Assembly: GCA_963711095.1 (NCBI GenBank)
Contig: CAVQCX010000004.1
Location: forward strand, 61,872 to 125,871
Direction of reading: 5' to 3'
Source: CAVQCX01 sp963711095
GTDB taxonomy: Bacteria > Pseudomonadota > Gammaproteobacteria > Chromatiales > Chromatiaceae
DNA length: 64,000 bases
Part shown: one piece after another, positions 28,501 through 36,470 of the stretch
Position numbering within the stretch: the stretch's first letter is position 1
Layout: each line of letters starts with the position of its first letter
The notes under the pieces: generated by a model
What the model saw: the letters and a program-made list of their open reading frames with translations, nothing else
Database searches by the model: none
Told to the model about the DNA's origin: nothing
Translations under genes and position numbers: made by a program

Positions 28501-28628
28501 GTGAGCCCGGACCGAAATGCCGGCGGCATTTCGCAGCCGGGCGAACGCCCGGCCACGGATGGCCGGGCCGGGGCTCGACAAAGCACTTGGGTCTCGCCAT
28601 GGATGGCAGGTACGCTTCAGCAGAGCAC

Positions 28629-28704
28629 GCCACCGTAGCTCAGTTGGTAGAGCAGCCGATTCGTAATCGGCAGGTCAGGAGTTCAAGTCTCCTCGGTGGC
28701 TCCA
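28629..28704 (+). tRNA. tRNA-Thr (anticodon CGT)
   Basis: 76 nt with encoded CCA. The acceptor GCCACCG pairs with CGGTGGC, followed by discriminator T. The D arm contains AGCTCAGTTGGTAGAGC. The anticodon arm CCGATTCGTAATCGG gives anticodon CGT (reads ACG), and the T arm is AGGAGTTCAAGTCTCCT. All stems pair, so this copy should be functional. It lies directly downstream of two truncated copies of its own 5' end. Confidence 0.98.
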
Positions 28705-28728
28705 TTTTCTCTCTCCGGGCAGGGCGCC

Positions 28729-29619
28729 ATGACCCGGCTGTTCGTCAACCGACTCACCGTCATCGATTGCTCCTACCTGGACCCCGACCGCGGGCTGCTC
28801 GGCGAGAGCTGGCTGGTGGATCTGGAGCTGGAGGGCTCGCTGGACGACCAGGGCATGGTGGTAGATTTCGGACTCGTGAAGCGCCGGGTCAAGCAGACGA
28901 TCGACGAGCGCTTCGACCACCGGCTGCTGCTGCCCGGGCGCTATCCGGGTATCCGGATCGAGGACGCGGACGGCCGGCGCCTGGTGCACTTCATCGACCA
29001 CAAGGGATTTGAGATCCTGCACCGCTCCCCGACGGATGCGGTGTGTGCGATCGACGCCGAGACGGTCACCCCCGAGGCCCTGGAGCGGGCGATCACCGCG
29101 GTCCTGGCCCCACAGCTGCCCCGGAACGTCGCGCAGGTGCGCGTGCGCATCCGCGCCGAGCTCATCGACGGGGCCTTCTACCGGTACAGCCATGGCCTGC
29201 AGCACCATGACGGCAACTGCCAGCGCATTGCCCACGGCCACCGCTCGCGCATCGAGATCCTGAGAGACGGCGCCCGCAGCCCGGCGCTGGAGACAGTCTG
29301 GGCGACCCGCTGGCGCGACTGCTACATCGCCACGCGCAGCCATCTCCAGGCCGAGCTGACCCGGGGCGGGATTGCCTACCTGCGCTTCGGCTACGAGGGC
29401 AGCCAGGGCCGCTTCGAGCTCGAGCTGCCCCGCAGCCGCTGCTATCTGATCGACCATGAGTCGACGGTGGAGAATCTCGCCTGCCACGTCGCCGAGCGGC
29501 TGGGCGCCGATGAGCCGGGCCACCAGCTACTGGTGCGGGCCTTCGAGGGCGTGGACAAGGGGGCCGTGGCCTCGGCCGGACCACACCCCACCGAGGCCGA
29601 AGCGCTGCCCCGACTGTAG
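28729..29619 (+). CDS. two-domain 6-pyruvoyltetrahydropterin/6-carboxytetrahydropterin synthase family protein
   Basis: 296 residues from ATG 28729, about twice the length of QueD. The N-terminal half keeps the VVDFGLVKRRVKQ and DHRLLLP elements of the fold without the zinc histidines. The C-terminal half has HGLQHHDGNCQRIAHGHRSR (about 155-175), with the Cys and HxH pattern of the active site. This is the long QueD-like form found in several gammaproteobacteria. The reaction may be queuosine-precursor synthesis or a related pterin step; no other que gene is nearby to decide. Confidence 0.78.
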   Translation: MTRLFVNRLTVIDCSYLDPDRGLLGESWLVDLELEGSLDDQGMVVDFGLVKRRVKQTIDERFDHRLLLPGRYPGIRIEDADGRRLVHFIDHKGFEILHRSPTDAVCAIDAETVTPEALERAITAVLAPQLPRNVAQVRVRIRAELIDGAFYRYSHGLQHHDGNCQRIAHGHRSRIEILRDGARSPALETVWATRWRDCYIATRSHLQAELTRGGIAYLRFGYEGSQGRFELELPRSRCYLIDHESTVENLACHVAERLGADEPGHQLLVRAFEGVDKGAVASAGPHPTEAEALPRL

Positions 29620-29643
29620 GAGGCCAGCCCCCTGGCCGATCGC
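29617..29643 (-). repeat. single type B REP-like hairpin
   Basis: TGTAGGAGGCCAGCCCCCTG, continuing GGCCGATCG, matches the core of the type B repeats at 18.9-19.4 kb, with a GGCCAG/CTGGCC stem. It lies between the convergent queD-like and pyrC genes and includes the queD-like stop codon. Confidence 0.75.
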
Positions 29644-29649
29644 CGGCCC

Positions 29650-30984
29650 TCAGCGATCGAATTCCAGGCGCCGGCCCCGGACCGTCTCGTCGATCTGCCC
29701 CCGGTCATAGACCTTCTGCCCGTTGACGAAGGTGGTGAGCACCCGCGAATGCAGCCAGCGCCCCTCCAGGGGCGACCAGCCGCACTTGTAGAGCACATCC
29801 TCGCGGAGCACCTCGTAGTCGGCATGCAGGTCGACCAGCACCAGGTCCGCCCAGTAGCCCTCGCGCAGAAACCCCCGCTCGGCGACGTCGAACAGGCGGG
29901 CGGGGGCATGGGAGACCTTTTCCACCAGCAGGTCCAGGGGCAGCAGGCGCGCATGGTACAGCTCCAGAGCCATGGGCAGGGCGTGCTGCACCAGTGGCAG
30001 CCCCGCGGGCGCCTGGAAATAGGTCTCGGCCTTCTCCTCGGCGGTGTGGGGCGCATGGTCGGTGCCGATCAGATCTATGCGTCCGTCCACCAGGGCGGCC
30101 CGCAGTGCGTCGCGGTCGGCCCGGGTCTTGATCGCCGGGTTGCACTTGATCAACGTCCCTTTGGTCTCGTAGTCGCGCTCGTCAAAGTACAGGTGATGAA
30201 CGCAGGCCTCGGCGGTGATGCGCTTGTCCGGCGCCGAGCCACGCTCGAACAGCTCCAGCTCTCGCGCCGTGGTCAGGTGCAGCACATGCAGGCGGGTGCC
30301 GTGGATCCGGGCGAGGTCCACGGCCAGACTCGATGAGCGGAAGCAGGCGTCCTCGCTGCGGATCTGGGGGTGCAAGTGCATGGGCACGTCCTCCCCGTAG
30401 CGCTTACGGAAGATCTCCTCGTTGCGCCGGATCACGGAGGAGTCCTCGCAGTGTGCGGCGACCAGCGTGGGCGCGTCCCGGAACAGGCGCTCCAGAACGG
30501 CGGGATCGTCCACCAGCATATTGCCGGTGGACGCCCCCATGAATACCTTGATGCCGCAAGCCCGGCAGGGATCGAGCGAGCGGATCACCTCCAGGTTGTC
30601 GTTGGTGGCGCCCAGATAGAACGAGTGGTTGGCCAGCGAGTGCTCGGCGGCGACCCGGTGCTTGGCCTCGAGGGCCTCCAGGGTCACGGTCTGGGGCTGG
30701 GTGTTGGGCATGTCCATGTAGCTGGTGATGCCCCCGGCCACCGCGGCGCGCGACTCGGAATGGAGGTCAGCCTTGTGGGTAAGGCCCGGCTCGCGAAAAT
30801 GCACCTGGTCATCGATCATGCCCGGCAGCAGCAGATGGCCGGTGGCGTCGATCACCTTCGCGGCGGCGGCCCAGCCGAGATTGCGCTCGATGCGCTCAAT
30901 CCGCCCGTCGCGGATCAACAAGTCGCCCTCGGTGATCTGCCCCTCGTTGACCATGCGGGCATTGGTGATCAGGGTCGTGCTCAT
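29650..30984 (-). CDS. pyrC: dihydroorotase
   Basis: 444 residues. Cyclises carbamoyl aspartate to dihydroorotate in pyrimidine synthesis. Metal ligands appear as DQVHFREP (His62, near 60-66), the bridging Lys in GIKVFMGAS, AAHCED, HVLHLTT and the catalytic Asp in GTDHAPH. The length and DxHxRxP-like start place it in the long DHOase group, distinct from the about 345-residue E. coli PyrC. 18 nt separate it from gloB downstream on the map (upstream in transcription). Confidence 0.93.
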   Translation of the reverse strand: MSTTLITNARMVNEGQITEGDLLIRDGRIERIERNLGWAAAAKVIDATGHLLLPGMIDDQVHFREPGLTHKADLHSESRAAVAGGITSYMDMPNTQPQTVTLEALEAKHRVAAEHSLANHSFYLGATNDNLEVIRSLDPCRACGIKVFMGASTGNMLVDDPAVLERLFRDAPTLVAAHCEDSSVIRRNEEIFRKRYGEDVPMHLHPQIRSEDACFRSSSLAVDLARIHGTRLHVLHLTTARELELFERGSAPDKRITAEACVHHLYFDERDYETKGTLIKCNPAIKTRADRDALRAALVDGRIDLIGTDHAPHTAEEKAETYFQAPAGLPLVQHALPMALELYHARLLPLDLLVEKVSHAPARLFDVAERGFLREGYWADLVLVDLHADYEVLREDVLYKCGWSPLEGRWLHSRVLTTFVNGQKVYDRGQIDETVRGRRLEFDR

Positions 30985-31002
30985 GGCTCTGCCTCGTGCG
31001 CG

Positions 31003-31792
31003 TCAGTCGTAGTCGCGGTCTTTCCAGCCCCGGACCACCGCAAAGGTGTCCGCATCATCGGCCAGCGATCGCCCCGCATAGGCCTCGGCGGCGCAACGCA
31101 CCGCCGGGACCCCGACCCGCAGGAACGGATTGGTCGCGAGCTCCAGGGCAAGGCTGGCGGGCAGCGTGGGCAGGCCGGCTGCACGCAGCGCCTCGGCGGC
31201 GCGGGTGCGCTCGGGCAGTGCCGGATTGTCCGGCTCCACCCAGCGGGCGAAGCCCAGATTGGCCAGGGTGTATTCGTGGGCGCAGTAAACCAGGGTGTCC
31301 GGCGGCAAGCGCGCGATGCGCGCCAGGGACGCTGCGAGCTGCCCGGGGGTGCCGTCGAACACCCGGCCACAGCCCGCGGCGAACAGGGTGTCGCCGCAGA
31401 ACAGCACGCCCTCGCCCCAGTAGGCGATGTGCCCGCGGGTATGCCCTGGCACCTCCAGCACCCGGAAGCTCGCCTCGATCCCCGGGATCTCCACCCGGTC
31501 GCCCTCGGCGAGTCTGTGGGTCAGCCCGGCGATCGGCTCGCCCGCCGGCCCAAGCACCGGGGCATGGGGGAATGCCGCCTTCAGCCCGGCGATGCCCCCG
31601 GTATGGTCACCGTGACGGTGGGTGATCAGGATCCCGGAGAAGCTCCAGGCCCTGCCGCCCCAGGACCTCCAGCACCGGCTCCTCGTCGCCGGGGTCCACC
31701 ACCGCCGCGGCCACGCCTCCGGGATTGCGCAACAGCCAGATATAGTTGTCGTCGAAGGCAGGGATCGGGGTGATGTCCAGGGAGCGGCTCAT
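31003..31792 (-). CDS. gloB: hydroxyacylglutathione hydrolase (glyoxalase II), frameshifted
   Basis: Hydrolyses S-lactoylglutathione in methylglyoxal detoxification. The start (MSRSLDITPIPAFDDNYIWL) and the C-terminal region (PGHTRGHIAYW, GDTLFAAGCGRVF, YCAHEYTLANL) are typical. Between them the frame breaks near 31,640: removing one C from CTTCTCCGGG restores GILITHRHGDHTGG, the essential metal-binding THxHxDH motif. The repaired protein would be about 262 residues. Because the lesion is one base beside a short C run, a sequencing error is as likely as a real mutation. Confidence 0.88.
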
Positions 31793-31815
31793 GGATCGGC
31801 GTATCCGGCGGAGAC

Positions 31816-32244
31816 TCAGGACCGGTACAGGTCGTCAGGATCGATCAGCGGATCACTGCTGACATCTACCCGCGCACCGCGCACCGCGTTGTTGAAGCAG
31901 CTGCGCCGGCCGGGGTAACAGGCGGGGCCGGTCTGGTCCACCAGCAGCAGGCTGTCTCCGTCGCAGCCCAGCCTGAGCTCCTTGAGCCGCTGGACCTGCC
32001 CGGAGGACTCCCCCTTGCGCCACAGCCTGGCGCGCGAGCGAGACCAGTACCAGACTCGGCCCGTAGCAAGCGTCTCCGCGAGCGCCTGGCGGGTCATGCA
32101 GGCCAGCATCAGCACCTCGCCGCTGTCATATTGCTGGGCCACCGCCGGCAGCAGCCCCTGCTCGTTGAACGGCAGGCCCTCCAGCACCTGGGCCCAGGGC
32201 AGCGACTGCCCGGCGGCGAAGCGCTCGGCGTCCTTCAGCTTCAT
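31816..32244 (-). CDS. hisI: phosphoribosyl-AMP cyclohydrolase
   Basis: 142 residues. Opens the adenine ring of PR-AMP, third step of histidine synthesis. Features include QQYDSGEVLMLACMTRQAL, GRVWYWSRSRARLWRKGE and the zinc cysteines in LGCDGDS, PACYPG and RSCF. This is the monofunctional form; hisE is a separate gene at 38,454. hisI normally lies between hisF and hisE but stands here about 6 kb away, next to gloB. Confidence 0.95.
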   Translation of the reverse strand: MKLKDAERFAAGQSLPWAQVLEGLPFNEQGLLPAVAQQYDSGEVLMLACMTRQALAETLATGRVWYWSRSRARLWRKGESSGQVQRLKELRLGCDGDSLLLVDQTGPACYPGRRSCFNNAVRGARVDVSSDPLIDPDDLYRS

Positions 32245-32402
32245 CCTCGTCTGCGACCCGCGGAAAGACCGGCACGCCGCCGGACGGCTCCTTGGATCAT
32301 AGCATCGGGGCCAGCCGTACCGGGAAGCCGTGCCTGTACTTTGCCGCGGGTGCGCGGGACAATACCATCCCCTCCAGCGCAGCGTCCAAAGCCGCCGAAT
32401 CG

Positions 32403-32732
32403 ATGCGCATCTACCGGATCAGTTTCCTGACCCAGGGCCGGGTCTATGAGCTTCACGCCGAGTCGGTCCGGCAAGGCGAGCTCTACGGCTTCATCGAGGT
32501 GGAGCGCCTGATCTTCGGCGAGCACAGCAGCCTGGTCATCGACCCCGCCGAGGAACGACTTCGCGAAGAGATGGCCGGGGTCAAGCGCCTGCTGATCCCG
32601 ATGCACGCGGTGCTGCGCATCGATGAGGTCGAGAAGCGCGGCAAGAACAAGATCCGCGAGCTGGACAGCACCGGGAAGGTCACACTGTTTCCCGCGCCGG
32701 TCTACACCCCGGAAAAGGGACCGGACCACTGA
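32403..32732 (+). CDS. DUF1820 family protein
   Basis: 109 residues from ATG 32403. YRISFLTQGRVYELHAESV, GFIEVERLIFGEHSSLVIDP and LLIPMHAVLRIDEVEKRGK are typical of this small conserved proteobacterial family. It is probably soluble and beta-rich. Function is unknown. It is divergent from hisI with about 160 bp between. Confidence 0.82.
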   Translation: MRIYRISFLTQGRVYELHAESVRQGELYGFIEVERLIFGEHSSLVIDPAEERLREEMAGVKRLLIPMHAVLRIDEVEKRGKNKIRELDSTGKVTLFPAPVYTPEKGPDH

Positions 32733-32984
32733 GGCCATCTACCCGGACTCGGGCTCGCTCACCAACTTCAATGGCATCCCGGGTCTGAGCTTTTCCTCGG
32801 AGGGCGCCCACTGCATCCCCTGCCACGAGCGCCTGGCGCACGACTCGGCCCGCCGGGAGGGCGTCGGCTGGCCAGAGGGCACAAGGGCGCCGATCCGCCG
32901 GGGCCGCGACCCGTGGAGCGGAAATCTGCGCGAGAAAGGGCTATCCTTGCCCGCCAGGGGCCGCTTGAGGGGAAAACGCGAGCC

Positions 32985-33428
32985 ATGAGTAAACTGTTTG
33001 GCCGTCTGTTGGTGCTGGTCGCCATCGTGCTGGCGGCAGCGGTCTACCAGTTCAACCAGGTCTCGGTGGTGGAAGACCCGGCGCTGGTGCGCGAGGCCGA
33101 GAGTGCGCTGAACGACCAATTCCGCTCCAAGACCATGACGGAGCTCTCCGAATCCCTGCGCTCGGGCGAGGCCATCAATATCCTGGCCGGTCAGGCCGGC
33201 TCCCTGATCACCCAGGACGTGACCCTGCTCGCCGTGCGCGAGAGCCGGACCCTGCTGCCATGGAAGCGCTCCGCAGAGGTGATCCTGCAGGTGGACTTCG
33301 TGCTCGAGGAGCGCGGCTCGAAGATTGCCGCCGGGCGGCGCTATCTGCGCTTTGCGCCGACCATCGATCACGGATGGCGCTACCTGGGCGAGACCGGCTT
33401 CGAGGGCTTCTACGCAAACCTGCTCTGA
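32985..33428 (+). CDS. hypothetical membrane-anchored protein
   Basis: 147 residues from ATG 32985. One N-terminal hydrophobic helix (about 7-22) precedes a periplasmic-looking domain with helix, then beta strands (AEVILQVDFVLEERGSKI, RYLRFAPTIDHGWRYL). No family is recognised. 12 nt separate it from the next gene, so the two are likely co-transcribed. Confidence 0.65.
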   Translation: MSKLFGRLLVLVAIVLAAAVYQFNQVSVVEDPALVREAESALNDQFRSKTMTELSESLRSGEAINILAGQAGSLITQDVTLLAVRESRTLLPWKRSAEVILQVDFVLEERGSKIAAGRRYLRFAPTIDHGWRYLGETGFEGFYANLL

Positions 33429-33440
33429 GCCCGGGCGCCC

Positions 33441-34319
33441 ATGACCAGCCTGCGGGAACGGATGGCACGCCACGGCTTCGAGTCGAACGACGAATACGAC
33501 TACACCCTGCGTTGCCTGATCTCCGGCTCCTTCGAGGGTCTGCGGGCGCTGAACATCGAGGGCGACTGCGGGCGGCGCAAGACCGCGTTCGCCAGCGCGC
33601 TGGCCCAGGCGCTGGAGTACCCCCACGTCCTTTACCACGATTTCTCTCAGCAGAATCCTCCGCAGCCCGACATCATCCTGCCTCCCACCAAGGACGAGCT
33701 GGGCCGATCCGAGCCCCCCATCGAGCCCCTGGACCAGGTGGTCAGTGAGGCCTGCGCATACAGCGAAGGCGCCGGCACCATCCTGATCCTGGACCAGCTG
33801 CAGGTCGCCGATTTTCGCGAGCACATCCGCATCTACAAGTTTCTGACCCGCGCCCGCTGGAGCTTCCGGGATGCGGTCTACTACGCCAACCCTCAGCTGC
33901 TGCTGGTGCTCCTGATCTCCGAGGCGGCCCTCTACCACTCGTTGCAGAAGCACAGCTTCCGGGTCTGGGTGGATCGGCGGTCTTCTCGCCGCATCCCGTT
34001 CCAGCCCCAGGAGCTGGGTCTTGCCGAGGACGCCGCACCACTCATGGAGGGCCTCGCCCGGCTGTTCGAGCAGCTGCAGACCGCCCCCACGCACAGCGAG
34101 TACGCGCACCTGCTCGACGACATCCACAGGGATGCGCGGACCACCGAGGGATTGCGCCAGTCGATCTTCGGATGGACCGAAGGCGTGGATCGGGACCTGC
34201 TATATTCGGCGGAGGCGCAACCGGCCATCGAGGCAGTGGTCCAGGCGATCCGGGACTACGTGGGGATGGACGAAGTCGAGCTGGTCGCTGGCGTGCCGAG
34301 CCCTATCCATCGGTCGTGA
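33441..34319 (+). CDS. P-loop-like ATPase, degenerate Walker A
   Basis: 292 residues. LNIEGDCGRRKTAFASALA (38-56) resembles a Walker A loop, GxxxxGK[ST], with Arg in place of the last Gly (GDCGRRKT). TILILDQLQ (about 112-120) resembles Walker B with Gln after the Asp. The order, near residues 45 and 115, fits an AAA-like ATPase, but nucleotide binding is uncertain. Probable operon with the membrane-anchored protein at 32,985. Confidence 0.65.
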   Translation: MTSLRERMARHGFESNDEYDYTLRCLISGSFEGLRALNIEGDCGRRKTAFASALAQALEYPHVLYHDFSQQNPPQPDIILPPTKDELGRSEPPIEPLDQVVSEACAYSEGAGTILILDQLQVADFREHIRIYKFLTRARWSFRDAVYYANPQLLLVLLISEAALYHSLQKHSFRVWVDRRSSRRIPFQPQELGLAEDAAPLMEGLARLFEQLQTAPTHSEYAHLLDDIHRDARTTEGLRQSIFGWTEGVDRDLLYSAEAQPAIEAVVQAIRDYVGMDEVELVAGVPSPIHRS

Positions 34320-34421
34320 CCGGCCCCGGCAAGCCCAGCGGCGGGAGACATCCTTGCGCCCCGACTTTTGGCGAGGCGCGCCGGCGCCCGCACCCTGCAC
34401 CGGAAAGGAGGTATGAAGACA

Positions 34422-34940
34422 ATGGCCAGTATCAGCAACGACCGCGAGCTGCGCGACGCCCTCGGGGGCCTGGACCTCGGCCAGCAGCGGACCCTGGCGG
34501 GTCGATTCTCGCTCAGCGTCATGGGCCCGACCACCGACCGGCGCCTGCGTCGCGCCGCAGAGGTCGCCGCCGACCCGAAGCGCACCCCCGAGGACGTGAG
34601 CGAGTCGTTCCGGACCGCGCGATCGATCGCGGTGGACACCTATACCGCCTGCGGGCGCGACGCCGACTGGCTGGCCCAGGCCGAGCACTTCGTGGCGGCC
34701 GCCTGCGCGGCCGCGCTGAGTCCGGAGGATCAGCTGGGCGCAGGCTCCAACCCGGCGTGGCAAGCGGCGATGCACGCGCGCATGGCGAAGAACTGCGAGA
34801 TGATCGAGAGCGGCGAGGGCGGGGTCGACAACGAGGCGCAACGCCAATACCTGATTGCCGGGGGAGCTCACCGGCTGAGCAGCCCCGGAAGCTCTACCCA
34901 TAGCGGCTTGGCGTCAGACAGGCGCGGCACGCCAACCTGA
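34422..34940 (+). CDS. hypothetical protein
   Basis: 172 residues. AAAGGAGG at 34,404-34,411 sits 10 nt before ATG 34422 but only one base before ATG 34413, so 34422 is preferred. The first 140 residues look like a soluble helical protein (RELRDALGGLDLGQQRTLAG, ARSIAVDTYTACGRDADWLA). The last 30 are low-complexity (GGAHRLSSPGSSTHSG), so a frameshift near 34,860 may have changed the natural end. Not recognised. Confidence 0.6.
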   Translation: MASISNDRELRDALGGLDLGQQRTLAGRFSLSVMGPTTDRRLRRAAEVAADPKRTPEDVSESFRTARSIAVDTYTACGRDADWLAQAEHFVAAACAAALSPEDQLGAGSNPAWQAAMHARMAKNCEMIESGEGGVDNEAQRQYLIAGGAHRLSSPGSSTHSGLASDRRGTPT

Positions 34941-35099
34941 CCTCGTACGAGATTCCGCGTCTGTGGCAGGCCAGCGGCGAAGGCCAAGTCGCGGCAAAGC
35001 CGCTACCTGAGGCCGCACAGGCCCGCAGCGGAGGCTGGAATCCGGCGACGGCCGCCCCCATGCTTGATGTTCCGATCGAGCTGAAGACGAGGTGGGCCC

Positions 35100-35411
35100 A
35101 TGAGCGTGCGACAGACCATCCAGAAACGCATCGGCGATGCCCTCGCCCCCCTGCACCTGGAGGTGCTCGACGAGAGCCGGATGCACAGCGTGCCCGAAGG
35201 TGCCGAGTCCCACTTCAAGGTGGTGGTCGTGAGTGAGCGGTTCATCGGCGTCAAGCTGATCGAGCGGCACCGAATGGTCAACGGGCTCCTCAAACCGCAG
35301 TTCGCAGCGGGTCTGCATGCCTTGGCCCTGCACACCATGACGCCGGAGGAATGGCTGGATAAAGGCGGCGCCGTCACCGGCTCCCCCCCATGCATGGGCG
35401 GGTCCAAATAG
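35100..35411 (+). CDS. bolA: BolA family protein
   Basis: 103 residues. VRQTIQKRIGDALAPLHLEV, DESRMHSVPEGAESHFKVVV and FIGVKLIERHRMVNGLL show the BolA fold, with the conserved His in RHRMVNG that takes part in a [2Fe-2S] site when paired with a monothiol glutaredoxin. BolA proteins link iron-sulfur handling to cell shape and stress responses. No grxD gene is adjacent. Confidence 0.92.
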   Translation: MSVRQTIQKRIGDALAPLHLEVLDESRMHSVPEGAESHFKVVVVSERFIGVKLIERHRMVNGLLKPQFAAGLHALALHTMTPEEWLDKGGAVTGSPPCMGGSK

Positions 35412-35560
35412 CGCGCTGACGACCCCGCTGCCGCATCGACCAACGGATCCCCTCCCGGCGCCGGGGGGATGCGTACCCAAGCTGGACAAAACAACACGAT
35501 AGCCAGGGGATGCAGTTTCCGCTTAGAATAATAGGGTTTTCCCTATTGGAGAGCCCTCCG

Positions 35561-35920
35561 ATGTCCGTCTGCGCCCACGTCAAGTCCTATGCCCGCCAAC
35601 ACGAATGGGTCTCCGACCTGTTCTCCATCCTAGCCGTCGCACTGCTGTTCGGCTCGATATGGGTCGCGACCGTCTACCAGCCCGAGATCCTGGGCTGGAT
35701 CGGGCACAACGCCGTCCTGCATACCCCGCTCGTCGTCGCGGCCTTGATCATGGATGTCGGGCTCATCTTTGCGTGCCTGTGTATCGGCTCCGCACGCTGT
35801 CCGGAGGACCAAGGCTGCTTCCGCACCTTTCGCGGACGCCGCCACGGCGCGGGTGGGATCGGCACCCTGTTCCGCAACTGGATCCATCACATCGAGCAGG
35901 TGGGCAAGTCTCACCGCTGA
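35561..35920 (+). CDS. hypothetical two-helix membrane protein
   Basis: 119 residues from ATG 35561, with TTGGAGAG upstream. Two hydrophobic segments (about 20-40 and 52-75) are followed by a basic, Cys-containing tail (CIGSARCPEDQGCFRTFRGR). Not recognised. It may sit in the inner membrane with a cytoplasmic Cys cluster. The upstream AT-rich ATAATAGGGTTTT could be its promoter. Confidence 0.6.
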   Translation: MSVCAHVKSYARQHEWVSDLFSILAVALLFGSIWVATVYQPEILGWIGHNAVLHTPLVVAALIMDVGLIFACLCIGSARCPEDQGCFRTFRGRRHGAGGIGTLFRNWIHHIEQVGKSHR

Positions 35921-36070
35921 GCAGCGCCCCCCGTGGGGGACGATGGCGTGCGGGGCGCCTTGCTTTCGGCCCCCGAACAGGCGCGGGCGGCTGCACGGCC
36001 CTGAGCGCGCCGGCGCGGGCGCCGGTGTAGAATGTCGTCCAGGCCGAGGCACCGGAGCGAGACCGCCAGC

Positions 36071-36412
36071 ATGAGCGAGCCCCAGTACAAGAATGATCCC
36101 TTGTACCATCTGTTGCGCCTGGGCCACATCGAAGAATTCAACAAGCGCCGCGAGCAAGGCGAAGCCTGCGACCTGGTGGAGGCCGACCTGCGCCATCTCG
36201 ACCTGCGCGGGATGGATCCGAGCGGACTGGATATGACCGGCTGCTACCTGCGCGATGCCGATCTGCGGGGCCTGGACCTGCGCGCTGCGCGACTGGAAGG
36301 GGCAAGCATCCACAACGCCAAGATCTCCGGCGCCTGGTTTCCGCCGGAGCTGGGTGCCGAGGAGATCAATCTGTCTCTCACCCACGGCACGCGGATGCGC
36401 TACGGTACCTGA
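36071..36412 (+). CDS. pentapeptide repeat protein
   Basis: 113 residues from ATG 36071. The middle has A(D/N)Lxx-type repeats (EADLRHLDLRGMDPSGLDM, RDADLRGLDLRAARLEGASI), enough for about two coils of a right-handed quadrilateral beta-helix. Too short to mimic DNA as QnrB-type proteins do. Role unknown. It is convergent with tatC, 58 nt away. Confidence 0.8.
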   Translation: MSEPQYKNDPLYHLLRLGHIEEFNKRREQGEACDLVEADLRHLDLRGMDPSGLDMTGCYLRDADLRGLDLRAARLEGASIHNAKISGAWFPPELGAEEINLSLTHGTRMRYGT

Positions 36413-36470
36413 GAGCGGGAATCCCGGGGCGATCGCGAGCTGCGGCCCGACCGGCTCGCCAGGCGGGCGC

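Larger units (their letters stand above)
28005..28600. repeat. REP-like repeat array III with tRNA-Thr 5' fragments
   Basis: Type A units start near 28,171, 28,229 and 28,501, with type B-like tails (GAAGCCGCTGCTGTCGCGGC and CATCGCGCCGG...CGGCGCTCCCACA) around 28,015-28,080 and 28,310-28,425. The unit at 28,229 has a different stem sequence but keeps all inner-stem pairs. Two units follow directly on truncated copies of the tRNA-Thr 5' end. Confidence 0.88.
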
